This document shows positions 1-8,849 of a DNA stretch of 13,913 nt, in pieces. The DNA lies in NCBI GenBank assembly GCA_015062715.1, contig SUUD01000026.1, positions 1 to 13,913 of the forward strand, read 5' to 3'. Each line of letters starts with the position of its first letter. The stretch's first letter is position 1. Both the position numbers and the translations under genes were made by a program. The notes under the pieces were generated by a model. The model made no database searches, was not told where the DNA came from, and worked only from the letters and a program-made list of their open reading frames with translations. Origin of the DNA: Olsenella sp. (lineage in GTDB: Bacteria > Actinomycetota > Coriobacteriia > Coriobacteriales > Atopobiaceae).

Positions 1-3
1 CCC

Positions 4-291
4 ATGATCAGGGTTGTCGCTCGTATCGTCGTTTCCGAGGAGAACGTCGAGGAGTTCCTGGCCGTCGCGAAGGGCCTTGTGGAGGCCACGCGCGAGAAGG
101 ACGGCCCCATCGCGTACAACCTCGTCCGCAGCCTGGACGATCCCACGCAGTTCCGCATGCTCGAGGTCTGGGACGAGCTGGCCACGCTCGAGGCGCACCT
201 CGCGACCGAGCACTTCCAGACGGCCATCCCCAAGATCGGCGCGCTTGCGGTCGAGGCCCCTCCCGCCGACGTCTTCGAGGACGTCTGCTAG
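4..291 (+). CDS. Antibiotic biosynthesis monooxygenase (ABM)-fold protein, putative quinol monooxygenase (YgiN-like)
   Basis: The 95-residue protein has the length and pattern of a stand-alone ABM domain, a ferredoxin-like fold that dimerises and in characterised members oxidises quinols or other small aromatics without cofactor. Visible hallmarks are an opening beta strand (residues 2-10), a helix with EEFLAVAKGLV, the DGPIAYNL strand (33-40), MLEVWDE (52-58), and the helix containing H65 and the near-invariant EHF (69-71). The ATG at base 4 gives the usual N-terminus (MIRVVA...), but the SD region lies outside the window, so the start is by family comparison only. The 153-base gap to valS contains only a weak hairpin, and the two genes look functionally unrelated. 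The fold call is firm; the substrate is unknown, and some family members bind haem or act as small stress proteins. Confidence 0.85.
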   Translation: MIRVVARIVVSEENVEEFLAVAKGLVEATREKDGPIAYNLVRSLDDPTQFRMLEVWDELATLEAHLATEHFQTAIPKIGALAVEAPPADVFEDVC

Positions 292-313
292 CCAATCGTT
301 CCTCAAGCCTTCC

Positions 314-326
314 GGGGGCAGCCCCC
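314..326 (+). terminator. Weak candidate hairpin after the ABM gene
   Basis: GGGGG and CCCCC flank a three-base CAG loop 23 bases after the stop codon. The stem is short and no T-run follows it, so it may be only a weak terminator or a chance structure. The rest of the 292-444 gap shows no T-box, riboswitch or RNA gene that I can recognise. A TATAGG at 406-411 could be a -10 for valS, but no matching -35 is evident. Confidence 0.3.
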
Positions 327-444
327 AGATGGTCGGCAATCTATCTGTTTACCTGCTGCAAAGTGCCCTGCTGGGCAGCCGGCGCCATTCCTGCGTGGTA
401 TTCTCTATAGGTTGCACGCTCACAACCACATGAGAGGAACCGCC

Positions 445-3135
<2,691 letters not shown>

Positions 3136-3169
3136 GGCTCGCGGCCGGCACGCAATCTGGTCTATGATG

Positions 3170-3199
3170 GGGCCGGTCCCTTGGGACCGGCCCTTCTTC
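3170..3199 (+). terminator. Intrinsic terminator of valS
   Basis: GGGCCGGTCCC (3170-3180) pairs perfectly with GGGACCGGCCC (3183-3193) across a two-base TT centre, and TTCTTCAT follows. The stop codon of valS is 34 bases upstream. The T-run is short, but the 11-bp GC-rich stem is convincing. It lies just upstream of the SD of the next gene, so it also insulates that gene from valS read-through. Confidence 0.85.
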
Positions 3200-3223
3200 A
3201 TGCCGGGGGAGAGGAGCTCGACC

Positions 3224-4093
3224 ATGAGCCGGAACCGGATCCTCGCGCTTGCCCTAGCCGCCCTCGCCCTTGCCGCGCTTGCCTATTGGCAGCTGCGCTG
3301 GCGCACGCCCGAGGGGCCGCTCACCTACCTCTCGTACAGCACGGGCGGCGGCATGATGGGAGGCCACTCGTCGTCCGTCCTCGAGGTGGCGGACGACGGC
3401 TCCGCCACGCTCACCACCTCGAGCCAGGGGTGGCATGGGGACCGCGAGGCCACGCGCGTCTACGAGGTGGACCCCGCGTACCTCGACCAGGCCCGCGACA
3501 TCGTCGAGCGCCGCCACCTCGTCCATGCGAGCGGCCTTCCCATGAGCGACCTCTTCCCACTTGACGCGGACACCTGGACGCTCTCGTTCACGCTGGGGGA
3601 GTACGACCACTACTCGGTCAGCCAGTACCAGGTGCTCGATGCAGGCAGCAGGGACGGCGTGGGAGAGCTGGCTGCCCTGATGGCCGAGGCGGCGTCCTCG
3701 GGGACGCTCCTGAGCGAGACCCTCTCGCCGCGCGAGGTCTTCCTCTCGGCCCCCGATGGGTACACCTACATGTTCGAGGTCAACGACAGCCAGGCGGCGA
3801 CCGACCTCTGCGAGGCGCTGCCGCTCGAGCCCTCCATGGAGGTGCGGGGCGACGAGGTCGTCCTCGTGCTTCCCACCCCGCTCGACGTCACCGACGCGCC
3901 GAAGGCGACGGGCGGCGAGGCGGGTACGCTCGCCTACCGCGCGTCCACGGGGGAGCTCGTCATCGAGTGCGCGGCGTTCGAGCCCGAGGAGGGCCTGTAC
4001 GAGCTGGGCACGACGGACGCCTACTACGTGGAGGACATCGCGCAGGCTGGCGGCGGCGCGTGCAGCCTGTGGACCAACAGCTACGAGTGGTAG
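3224..4093 (+). CDS. Membrane-anchored protein with C-terminal cyclophilin-like domain
   Basis: The 289-residue protein starts at an ATG with GAGGAG seven bases upstream. Residues 5-23 form one Ala/Leu-rich hydrophobic helix after an MSRNR basic start, so it is probably an uncleaved N-terminal anchor or signal peptide with the rest outside the membrane; there is no lipobox cysteine. Residues 30-170 are a domain I do not recognise (GGGMMGGHSSS loop, Trp/Tyr/His-rich strands). Residues about 183-286 match my memory of the cyclophilin-like domain (the PF18050 type): FEVNDSQAATDLCEALP, EVVLVLPTPLDV, a G-x-LAYR strand and a YELGTTDA strand. Those domains are usually short stand-alone cytosolic proteins with no established prolyl-isomerase activity, so the fusion to an anchored N-terminal region is unusual. 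It is monocistronic and converges on the PAS-like gene with 16 bases between stops. Function unknown. Confidence 0.8.
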   Translation: MSRNRILALALAALALAALAYWQLRWRTPEGPLTYLSYSTGGGMMGGHSSSVLEVADDGSATLTTSSQGWHGDREATRVYEVDPAYLDQARDIVERRHLVHASGLPMSDLFPLDADTWTLSFTLGEYDHYSVSQYQVLDAGSRDGVGELAALMAEAASSGTLLSETLSPREVFLSAPDGYTYMFEVNDSQAATDLCEALPLEPSMEVRGDEVVLVLPTPLDVTDAPKATGGEAGTLAYRASTGELVIECAAFEPEEGLYELGTTDAYYVEDIAQAGGGACSLWTNSYEW

Positions 4094-4109
4094 GCGGCGG
4101 GTCCGGGGG

Positions 4110-4415
4110 CTATAGGCTCAGCGAGAAGTGGACCACCACGTCATCGCAACCGCCCACGGGCGCCCAGCCGCGGACCAGGTGCTCGTTGGGCATGTCGAAG
4201 CAGCCCTCGCCGCTCTTGAGGGCCTTCGCGAGCAGGCAGCCCCGATGCATCTCGGGCGAGCCCACCTTCGCGCAGGTGAGCCCGGGCTCAAAGCCGCGTC
4301 CCAGCGCGACGTCGTTCACGGCAAGAATCTCATGACCACTGGTGATGAGCCGTGCCATGCCGGGAAATGCGTCCCACATCTCGTGAAACTCGCGAATGAG
4401 CTGGTCCCTGTCCAT
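4110..4415 (-). CDS. Small single-domain PAS-like protein with four cysteines
   Basis: The 101-residue protein starts at the ATG complementary to 4413-4415, with AGGGGG about six bases upstream. It resembles a lone PAS core: an amphipathic helix (residues 3-17), the strand ARLITSGHEILAVNDVAL (21-38) typical of a PAS first hairpin ending in N-D/N-x-A, then a cysteine-bearing segment (C48, C60, C72, C90). A pattern like 'pG..C.......HRGC..akAL.sGe' occurs, by my recollection, in PAS domains of sensor kinases from anaerobes, where it may bind a cofactor or metal. No kinase, HTH or membrane segment is attached, so it would need a partner or act as a small sensor. It is divergent from the DUF47/pit operon, but nothing in the sequence ties it to phosphate. 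The gene is clear; PAS assignment is moderate. Confidence 0.7.
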   Translation of the reverse strand: MDRDQLIREFHEMWDAFPGMARLITSGHEILAVNDVALGRGFEPGLTCAKVGSPEMHRGCLLAKALKSGEGCFDMPNEHLVRGWAPVGGCDDVVVHFSLSL

Positions 4416-4530
4416 GCCTGGCCCCCTGTCTCTGGATGCAACGGCCCATATGGTAGTCCTTCGGCGCCAGACGTGGCTCAACGTGTGCTCCCAAGGAGTC
4501 ACGACGGCACTCAGAAGTCGATAAAAATGG

Positions 4531-4559
4531 ACATAACCTGCATGGTATCCGCGACACAA
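4531..4559 (-). promoter_or_regulatory. Candidate promoter for the PAS-like gene
   Basis: On the minus strand TTGTGT (complement of 4554-4559) and TTATGT (complement of 4531-4536) are separated by 17 bases, in the most AT-rich part of the 4416-4637 gap. Transcription would begin near 4524, giving a leader of about 110 bases. Both hexamers are imperfect and the call rests on spacing and local composition. Confidence 0.4.
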
Positions 4560-4617
4560 ATTGCTAACATTAGAAAGGTTGCGACGATCACAAGATTCGC
4601 GACGGCTGTCGCGGATC
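4547..4617 (+). promoter_or_regulatory. GCGAC box cluster and 10-bp inverted repeat before the phosphate operon
   Basis: GATTCGCGAC (4594-4603) and GTCGCGGATC (4608-4617) form a 10-bp stem (one G.T pair) around a GGCT loop, just before the DUF47 SD. The nine-base ATCCGCGAC at 4547-4555 recurs in inverted form as GTCGCGGAT at 4608-4616, and another GCGAC sits at 4581-4585. The cluster could be an operator for a dimeric regulator or, for the proximal pair, an RNA hairpin in the leader. No clear plus-strand -35/-10 pair was found. Confidence 0.45.
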
Positions 4618-4637
4618 CCTCGCGTAAGGAGTAATGA

Positions 4638-5261
4638 ATGAGTCGCGTGAGCCGCAAGGAAGACCAGTTCTACACGATGCTCAAGGAGCTGGCGAATGGC
4701 GTGCACGACGCATGCGAGCCCTTTAGTAAGCTCGTGAGCGGATGGCCCGAGTCCACCGGCCTCATCCCCAAGATCGACGAGTACGAGGCCATCTGCGACG
4801 GGCACGTCTCCTCGATTCTCGATGAGCTCAACACGAGCTTCATCACCCCGTTCGACCGCGAGGACCTCTCGGCGCTCGCGCTCGGCCTCGATGACATCGT
4901 CGACGGCATGGAGGATATCGCCATTCGCTACGAGCTCTATGACGTGGGCAACATGATTCCCGAGGCCGACGAGATGAACCAGCTCATCGTCCAGGCGGTC
5001 GGCGAGATCCGCGACATGATGGAGCGCCTGCCCGACTTCAAGAAGGACCCGGCCATCCGAACCCACCTCAAGATGGTGACCGAGCTCGAGGACGCGGGCG
5101 ACATCGTCTACCGCAACGCCATGGCGCGCGTCTTCGCCGAGCATGGCGACCCCATCCACGTGCTCAAGTGGAAGAGCCTCCTCGACAACACCGAGAACAC
5201 GCTCAATGCCTGCAAGGACGTCGCCAACATCGTCCAGGGCATCATCATGAAGAACGCCTAG
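4638..5261 (+). CDS. DUF47 family (PhoU-like) protein, Pit accessory factor
   Basis: This 207-residue all-helical cytoplasmic protein has the length and landmarks of the DUF47/TIGR00153 family: a long first helix (residues 8-35), ELNTSFITPFDREDL (63-77), LDDIVDGMED (84-93), and a C-terminal helix set with ELEDAGD and a W-K-SLLDNTENTLNACKDVAN ending. Family members are related to PhoU and are nearly always next to pit, where they are thought to modulate phosphate transport; the acidic helical bundles may bind metals. ATG 4638 is chosen over ATG 4634 (which runs into a stop) because AAGGAG ends seven bases upstream. The pit start follows 18 bases after its stop, so the two are an operon. Confidence 0.92.
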   Translation: MSRVSRKEDQFYTMLKELANGVHDACEPFSKLVSGWPESTGLIPKIDEYEAICDGHVSSILDELNTSFITPFDREDLSALALGLDDIVDGMEDIAIRYELYDVGNMIPEADEMNQLIVQAVGEIRDMMERLPDFKKDPAIRTHLKMVTELEDAGDIVYRNAMARVFAEHGDPIHVLKWKSLLDNTENTLNACKDVANIVQGIIMKNA

Positions 5262-5279
5262 CGCCAGAGGAGACTCGTC

Positions 5280-6269
5280 ATGTTCAGTGGACTCCTCTTC
5301 GCCGTGCTCGCCGCGGCATTCGTGTTCGAGTTCATCAACGGATTCCACGACACCGCGAACGCCATCGCCACCACGGTCTACACGCGCGCGCTTCCCCCGC
5401 GCGTCGCCATCCTCATGAGCGCCACCATGAACTTCATCGGCGCCCTCATGAGCGAGAACGTCGCCCTCACCATCGCGAAGGGCCTGGTCGACGTCCAGCT
5501 CGAGCTGCACGTCATCCTCGCCGCCCTGATGGGCGCCATCATCTGGGACCTCTTCACCTGGTGGCGCGCCATCCCGTCGAGCTCGTCGCACGCCCTCATC
5601 GGCAGCCTCATTGGCGCGACGATCATGTTCACGGGCGGCACCAAGGACGTCATCTGGAGCGGCGTCCTCAACAAGGTGATCATCCCCATCTTCACCTCGC
5701 CGCTCATCGGCCTCTGCCTGGGCTACCTCTTCATGCGCCTGGTGTTCGAGATATGCGCGAACGTCCAGGTCCACAAGGCCAACGCCTTCTTCCACAAGGC
5801 CCAGATCGCCAGCTCCATGTTCATGGCGTACAGCCACGGCAACAACGACGCCCAGAAGACCATGGGCATCATCACCATCGCGCTCGCCTCGGTCGGCGCG
5901 TACACCGGCGAGGGCATTCCCCTGTGGGTCAAGCTCTTCTGCGCGGCCACCATGGCCCTGGGCACCTCGATCGGCGGCCAGCGCATCATGAAGACGGTGG
6001 GCTCCGGCGTCACCAAGCTCGAGCCCGTCATGGGCTTCGTGTCCGAGACCAGCTCCGCCATCGCCATCGAGGTCATGACGGCCCTTGGTGCGCCCGTCTC
6101 GACCACCCAGGTCATCACCACCTCGATCATGGGCGCCGGCACGGCCAAGGGCGCCAAGAAGGTCAAGTGGGGCATCGGCTACCAGATGCTCACGGCCTGG
6201 ATCGTCACGCTGCCGGCCACCATGCTTTTGGGCGGGTGCGTCGCCTGGCTGGTGGGCCTCATCTTCTAG
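5280..6269 (+). CDS. pit: Low-affinity inorganic phosphate transporter, Pit/PHO4 family
   Basis: The 329-residue polytopic membrane protein carries both internally repeated PHO4 family signatures: NGFHDTANAIAT (residues 20-31) and SHGNNDAQKTMG (185-196). Each repeat has a following P-S-S-S/T helix (IPSSSSHALIG at 98-108; PVSTTQVITTSIMG near 275-288). The family co-transports phosphate, often as a neutral metal-phosphate, with H+ or Na+. The length is that of compact bacterial Pit forms without a large central loop. GAGGAG precedes the ATG. It is co-transcribed with the DUF47 gene and ends at a strong terminator. Substrate could also be sulfate in some relatives, but the DUF47 neighbour favours phosphate. 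Confidence 0.94.
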   Translation: MFSGLLFAVLAAAFVFEFINGFHDTANAIATTVYTRALPPRVAILMSATMNFIGALMSENVALTIAKGLVDVQLELHVILAALMGAIIWDLFTWWRAIPSSSSHALIGSLIGATIMFTGGTKDVIWSGVLNKVIIPIFTSPLIGLCLGYLFMRLVFEICANVQVHKANAFFHKAQIASSMFMAYSHGNNDAQKTMGIITIALASVGAYTGEGIPLWVKLFCAATMALGTSIGGQRIMKTVGSGVTKLEPVMGFVSETSSAIAIEVMTALGAPVSTTQVITTSIMGAGTAKGAKKVKWGIGYQMLTAWIVTLPATMLLGGCVAWLVGLIF

Positions 6270-6295
6270 CTCCTGCACCTGCATATGCGCCGTAC

Positions 6296-6328
6296 GGGGC
6301 GGGGTCGAGGGACCCCGCCTCTATTTTG
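6296..6328 (+). terminator. Intrinsic terminator of the DUF47-pit operon
   Basis: GGCGGGGTC (6298-6306) and GACCCCGCC (6311-6319) pair around a GAGG loop, extendable to 11 bp, followed by TCTATTTTG. It is 27 bases after the pit stop codon. The opposite strand lacks a T-run at the other end, so it probably does not serve pepT, which converges from the right. Confidence 0.88.
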
Positions 6329-6367
6329 AGCCGACTGGCCCCGAGCCCGGGACGTGCCGGCCGATCC

Positions 6368-7630
6368 CTATTGCCTGCCCGCCTCCTGCGTGCGCGCATA
6401 GAGGCCCACGAGCGTCACGAGCACCTCGAGCATGGTCTCGAGCTCGGGGACGGGGACGAACTCGCGCACGCCATGCGCGTTGTAGTAGCAGGCCGAGAGG
6501 TTGGCGCAGGGAAAGCCCCGGAACGACAGCTGCGAGCCGTCGGTGCCGCCGCGCATGGGGACGCAGGTCATCTCGACGCCTGCGGCGGCAAATGCCGCCC
6601 GCGCGTTCTCGATGAGGTGGGCGTTCTCGGGCAGGGCGACCACGTCGGCGAGGTTGTGGTACTGGTCGCGGATCTCGATCGCGAGGACCCCCTCGCCCAT
6701 CTGGGCATTCACGAGCTCGACGGCGCGCCGCATGAGACTCTTGCGCTCCTCGACCCTTGCCTGGTCGTGGTCGCGGATGATGTAGCTGGCGCTTGCCTCC
6801 TCGCAGCTGCCCTCCATGCGCTCGAGGTAGTAGAAGCCCTCGTAGCCCTCGGTGAACTCGGGCCGCTCCTGGGCGGGCAGCATCTGGTGGAAGCGCATGA
6901 TGGCCTCGGAGGCGTTTATCATGACGCCCTTTGCCGTGCCCGTATGGACCGAGACGCCGCGGGCCTCGACCAGCGCCTCGGCAGCGTTGAAGGTCTCGTA
7001 GCAGAGCTCGCCCAGGGGGCCTCCGTCGATGGTGTAGCCATAGGCGGCGCCAAAGGCGTCCAGGTCGAGAAGGGCGGCCCCGTGGCCGATCTCCTCGTCC
7101 GGCACGAAGGCGAAGGCCAAAGGCGGGTGGGGGAGCGTAGGGTCATCCGCCAGACGCCGCATGAGCGCGAGGCAGAGGGCATCGCCCGCCTTGTCGTCGC
7201 CACCCAAAAGCGACGTGCCGTCGCTGGTGACCAGGTCCCAGCCCACCATGTGTCCGAGCTGCGGGTTGATGGTGGGTCCGATCTCGACTGGCATGCCGTC
7301 GCGCCCGGTGCCGATTGCGAGCGTGCCGCCCTCGTAGCGCACGACCCGAGGCCGCACCGGCTCGCCCCACGACTGCCAGGCCGTGTCTATGTGGCAGCAG
7401 AAGCCCAGGGTGGGCAGGCCCTCGCAGCCGGGGCTCGCGGGCCAGTGGCAGGTGACGTAGGCATGCTCGTCGAGCGTCACGTCAAGGGCGCCCAGCTCGC
7501 GCAGGTCGGCCTCGATGACGCGAGCCATCTCGTGCTGGCTGGGGGTGGAGGGTACCGTGTCTGCGGTGAGGGGGTTCGACTGCGAGGGGACCTCGCAGTA
7601 CCTGACAAGCCTGTCGACGACGTCGCTCAT
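6368..7630 (-). CDS. pepT: Peptidase T (tripeptide aminopeptidase, M20 family)
   Basis: A 420-residue cytoplasmic zinc aminopeptidase that removes N-terminal residues from tripeptides. Two-metal M20 residues are in place: H80 and D82 in HIDTA, D145 in GGDDKAG, catalytic and ligand glutamates E179/E180 in DEEIGHG, D202 in IDGG, and H386 in YNAHGVREF. The GGTDGSQLS substrate-binding loop lies at 361-369. Length matches PepT. The start was placed at the MSDVV methionine because AAGGAGG lies four bases upstream; an upstream extension (MIAPYACAQGGH) has no SD and would read through it. It is monocistronic, convergent with pit and separated from the operon upstream by 177 bases with two hairpins. 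No clear promoter was recognised. Confidence 0.95.
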   Translation of the reverse strand: MSDVVDRLVRYCEVPSQSNPLTADTVPSTPSQHEMARVIEADLRELGALDVTLDEHAYVTCHWPASPGCEGLPTLGFCCHIDTAWQSWGEPVRPRVVRYEGGTLAIGTGRDGMPVEIGPTINPQLGHMVGWDLVTSDGTSLLGGDDKAGDALCLALMRRLADDPTLPHPPLAFAFVPDEEIGHGAALLDLDAFGAAYGYTIDGGPLGELCYETFNAAEALVEARGVSVHTGTAKGVMINASEAIMRFHQMLPAQERPEFTEGYEGFYYLERMEGSCEEASASYIIRDHDQARVEERKSLMRRAVELVNAQMGEGVLAIEIRDQYHNLADVVALPENAHLIENARAAFAAAGVEMTCVPMRGGTDGSQLSFRGFPCANLSACYYNAHGVREFVPVPELETMLEVLVTLVGLYARTQEAGRQ

Positions 7631-7734
7631 GTGGCCTCCTTGTGCGCATGCGTATGGGGCAATCATGCCACCAATCGGGAGGGCGGGGCGTGGGCGCCGT
7701 CACGGTCAGACAAACTGCAGGGGTCGCGCATGAG

Positions 7735-7768
7735 AGGGGAGGCCGCGTGCGACGACGCGACCTCCCCT
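7735..7768 (-). terminator. Distal hairpin after the GcvT-like gene
   Basis: AGGGGAGGCCGCG (7735-7747) and CGCGACCTCCCCT (7756-7768) form a 13-bp stem (one G.T pair) with an eight-base loop. It lies downstream of the operon on the minus strand. No T-run follows on either strand, so it could be a terminator of the GC-rich type, an RNA-stabilising 3' hairpin or a binding site. Confidence 0.5.
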
Positions 7769-7773
7769 AGATT

Positions 7774-7795
7774 GCCCGACGTGGGGGCGTCGGGC
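7774..7795 (-). terminator. Proximal hairpin after the GcvT-like gene
   Basis: GCCCGACG (7774-7781) and CGTCGGGC (7788-7795) are a perfect 8-bp stem with a six-base loop, 12 bases after the stop codon of the GcvT-like gene. The minus strand continues AATCT, a poor T-tract. Together with the larger hairpin five bases further on it probably ends the operon transcript. Confidence 0.55.
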
Positions 7796-7807
7796 GTCCC
7801 GAAGGTC

Positions 7808-8839
7808 CTACGAGAGCCAGTTCTTCTCGGTGATGGTGATCTCGAAGCCATGGGCCATCACCTTGTCACCAACGTGGAGCTTGTCCTTCTTGGCCAGGAT
7901 GTAGCCGTTGTTGACGTCCTTCACGTAGGAGTAGACCAGCTTGGACACGCGGCCGACCTCTTCCTCCTCGCCGTCGATGTAGATGGGCTCGCCGGCGCCG
8001 CCGTACTGCTTGGAGCGGATGTAGAAGTCCTCGTTGGGGTCGGTGACGATGAAGCCCACCATCTCCCGCTCCGGGCCCGCCTCCTTGATCTTCAGGAGGG
8101 CCTCCTTGCCGATGAACTCCTTGTCCCAGTTGATGTTCTTCTCGAGGCCGACCTCGAAGGGGTTGGTGTGGGCGAGGTCGCGCATGTAGTAGAAGCCCGC
8201 CTCGGTGGGCAGCGTCCACGCGAAGACCTGGAACTCGGTGACCTCGCGGCCGCCAAGCTCCGCGCAGGCCTCGTCGATGGCCTTCTCGACCGTCTCGTAG
8301 TCGTCCATCGCGCAGTAGACCTCGTAGCCGAGCTTCTCGCCGGAGAATCCGCCGCGGTTGACGATGACGTCGCAGCCGGCGATGACGTTCGGCTCATGGG
8401 CGAAGAACCGCAGGCCGTCGACGGGCTTCTCCGCGATCTTGTTCAGGGCCTCCTTGGACTTGGGCCCCTGGATGGAGTACATGGCCCAGTCCTCGGTGAC
8501 CTCGGTCCAGTCGATGTCGTAGTCGTCCGAGTGGAAGTAGAACCAGTCGTCCGCCTTCAGGCCGTAGAGCGTCGAGATCCAGTACCTGTCCTCGTCCATG
8601 CGCATGACGACCACGTCGTCGATGATCTCGCCCTCGTCGTTGAGCATGACCGTGTAGCGGTCCCGGCCAACCGCGAGGTTGTCGATCCTGTTGGGGTAGA
8701 TGTAGTCCAAAAACGCCGTGGCGTCCGCGCCGGTGACCTCGATGAGCTGGTGGGTGAAGTAGTACCAGCCAACGCTCTCGCGCACGGCCATGTGCTCGGC
8801 ACGCTTCATCTCGTCATGGGCGAAAATGTTCTTGTACAC
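7808..8839 (-). CDS. GcvT-like aminomethyltransferase-fold protein, candidate folate-dependent one-carbon transferase/demethylase
   Basis: The 343-residue protein aligns by eye with the glycine-cleavage T-protein family: AEHMAVR (residues 14-20), TGADATAFLD (36-45), GRDRYTVMLNDEG (58-70) followed by IIDD (72-75) containing the catalytic-type Asp, IQGP (123-126), SGEKLGYEVY (166-175), LPTEAG (210-215), PFEVGL (227-232), FIGKEAL (242-248) and a small C-terminal barrel. It lacks the N-terminal stretch with the GW-MP motif of true GcvT, and no gcvH/gcvP is nearby, so it is unlikely to be the glycine-cleavage T-protein. Relatives sharing the fold include tetrahydrofolate-dependent O-demethylases and DMSP demethylase. 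The GTG start is chosen for its SD AAGGAGG, which overlaps the stop codon of the preceding gene. It is the last gene of the SDR operon. Substrate unknown. Confidence 0.8.
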   Translation of the reverse strand: MYKNIFAHDEMKRAEHMAVRESVGWYYFTHQLIEVTGADATAFLDYIYPNRIDNLAVGRDRYTVMLNDEGEIIDDVVVMRMDEDRYWISTLYGLKADDWFYFHSDDYDIDWTEVTEDWAMYSIQGPKSKEALNKIAEKPVDGLRFFAHEPNVIAGCDVIVNRGGFSGEKLGYEVYCAMDDYETVEKAIDEACAELGGREVTEFQVFAWTLPTEAGFYYMRDLAHTNPFEVGLEKNINWDKEFIGKEALLKIKEAGPEREMVGFIVTDPNEDFYIRSKQYGGAGEPIYIDGEEEEVGRVSKLVYSYVKDVNNGYILAKKDKLHVGDKVMAHGFEITITEKNWLS

Positions 8840-8849
8840 GAGAGCCTCC

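Noticed and set aside
292..444. T-box leader for valS
   Set aside because: No T-box consensus (AGGGTGG-type) or specifier-loop structure can be seen, and the gap has only a short 5-bp hairpin.
4416..6284. Upstream part of a 724-codon minus frame that ends with the PAS-like gene
   Set aside because: Only the last 101 codons have an SD and sensible protein; the remainder is antisense to the DUF47-pit genes and low-complexity.
7808..8839. Glycine-cleavage T-protein (gcvT) name
   Set aside because: The N-terminal GW-MP segment is missing and no gcvH or gcvP is adjacent, so the symbol would overstate the evidence.
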